NCBI RefSeq assembly: GCF_012849555.1 | Contig: NZ_CP051685.1 | Coordinates: 3,224,001 to 3,288,000, forward strand | DNA from: Massilia forsythiae | Lineage (GTDB): Bacteria; Pseudomonadota; Gammaproteobacteria; Burkholderiales; Burkholderiaceae_D | Direction: 5' to 3' | Length of the DNA stretch: 64,000 bases | In this document: positions 63,461-64,000 of the stretch, piece by piece | How positions within the stretch are numbered: the first letter of the stretch is position 1 | Layout of the letters: every line of letters begins with the position of its first letter | The notes under the pieces: model-generated | The model's database searches: none | Told to the model about the DNA's origin: nothing | The model's input: only the letters and a program-made list of their open reading frames with translations | Made by a program: the position numbers and the translations under genes

Positions 63461-64000
63461 ATGTCCGAACAGAGTAACAAGCCCCTGCCGAGCCCGGCGC
63501 ATGCCGCTTCCCCCGCATCGTCCCCGACGCCGTCCGCCGCCGAGGCGCGCGCGCCGCTGACGCGTACGCCGGACCTCCAGACCGTGCCCGAGCACCCGCA
63601 CCGCGCCGAAGGCGCTGCGCCCGGCCGCGCGCCGCGAGAAGCGCGTCCGGCCGGCGAACGCCGTCCGCGCCAGGAGCGCCAGCCGGGCGAAGGGCGCGAA
63701 GCACGCGACGGCGTGCGCGAACCGCGCGCACCACGCGAATCGCGCGGCGAACGCAAGCCGCCGCTGCGCACGCCGCTGCCGCCGATTACGTTTCCGGAAG
63801 ACCTGCCTGTCTCCGGCCGGCGCCAGGAAATCGCCAAGGCGCTGACCGAACACCAGGTCATCATCGTCTCCGGCGAGACCGGTTCGGGCAAGACCACGCA
63901 GTTGCCGAAGATCTGCCTGGAACTGGGGCGCGGCGAAAAGGGCTTGATCGGCCACACCCAGCCGCGCCGCATCGCCGCCTCGTCCACCGCCAAGCGCATC
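63461..64000 (+). CDS. hrpA: ATP-dependent RNA helicase HrpA, 5' part
   Basis: Start of a DEAH-box helicase, cut by the window edge after 180 codons. The first ~105 residues are a low-complexity Pro/Arg/Glu/Ala region (many REPRAPRE-like runs). The helicase core then begins: [20 protein letters not shown]-motif region, Walker [11 protein letters not shown] (about residues 139-148), and [17 protein letters not shown] (motif Ia). The basic disordered N terminus is longer than in enterobacterial HrpA. Confidence 0.92.
   Translation, partial: MSEQSNKPLPSPAHAASPASSPTPSAAEARAPLTRTPDLQTVPEHPHRAEGAAPGRAPREARPAGERRPRQERQPGEGREARDGVREPRAPRESRGERKPPLRTPLPPITFPEDLPVSGRRQEIAKALTEHQVIIVSGETGSGKTTQLPKICLELGRGEKGLIGHTQPRRIAASSTAKRI

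Overview
This window is a GC-rich, gene-dense stretch of a Gram-negative chromosome, most likely from a betaproteobacterium of the Oxalobacteraceae (Massilia/Telluria-like). That placement is inferred from gene content: an Entner-Doudoroff gene set with a HexR-type regulator, RND pumps with outer-membrane partners, orphan type VI secretion (T6SS) parts, and the DUF2145 and EthD families. I recognised no rRNA, tRNA, CRISPR array, integrase or transposase.

Layout. 17-4121: outer-membrane channel of a metal/drug RND system plus a small lipoprotein, facing a divergent two-component system across a three-site operator. 4193-10810: rdgB-hemW, a LytS/LytTR pair, a degenerate M28 peptidase with an acyltransferase remnant, and a hybrid histidine kinase. 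10996-17949: complete AcrAB-OprM-type operon with a divergent TetR regulator. 17973-25368: nitronate monooxygenase, a TauD-like dioxygenase, a chemoreceptor, transaldolase, free-Met-sulfoxide reductase, epoxide hydrolase and a membrane protein. 25393-28646: CII-like regulator and a YjfK/YjfJ (PspA-like) module. 28647-29102: paired palindromic repeats. 29103-33925: LysR/MFS/EthD group and secreted proteins. 34053-36395: zwf-hexR.

36566-52320 is the accessory core. It holds two orphan T6SS payload units (VgrG - secreted protein - three-domain peptidoglycan hydrolase - candidate immunity; PAAR - type 44 polymorphic toxin - candidate immunity). Next to them is a compact minus-strand operon: HlyD/CvaA-like adaptor, Fic protein, a protein with a 15-residue double-glycine leader and a JAMM/DUF4329-like motif, two paralogous lipoproteins, and a C39-peptidase ABC exporter. 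This last operon looks like a dedicated type I export system for one enzymatic cargo and is the best candidate for an undescribed system.

52641-58615 returns to core carbon metabolism: pgi-lactonase and edd-eda, facing each other across HexR-like sites that also occur upstream of zwf-hexR. Together these genes run glucose-6-phosphate through the Entner-Doudoroff route under probable HexR control. The rest carries a broken LuxR-type receptor gene, rpiA, small lipoproteins, yggX, argA and the start of hrpA.
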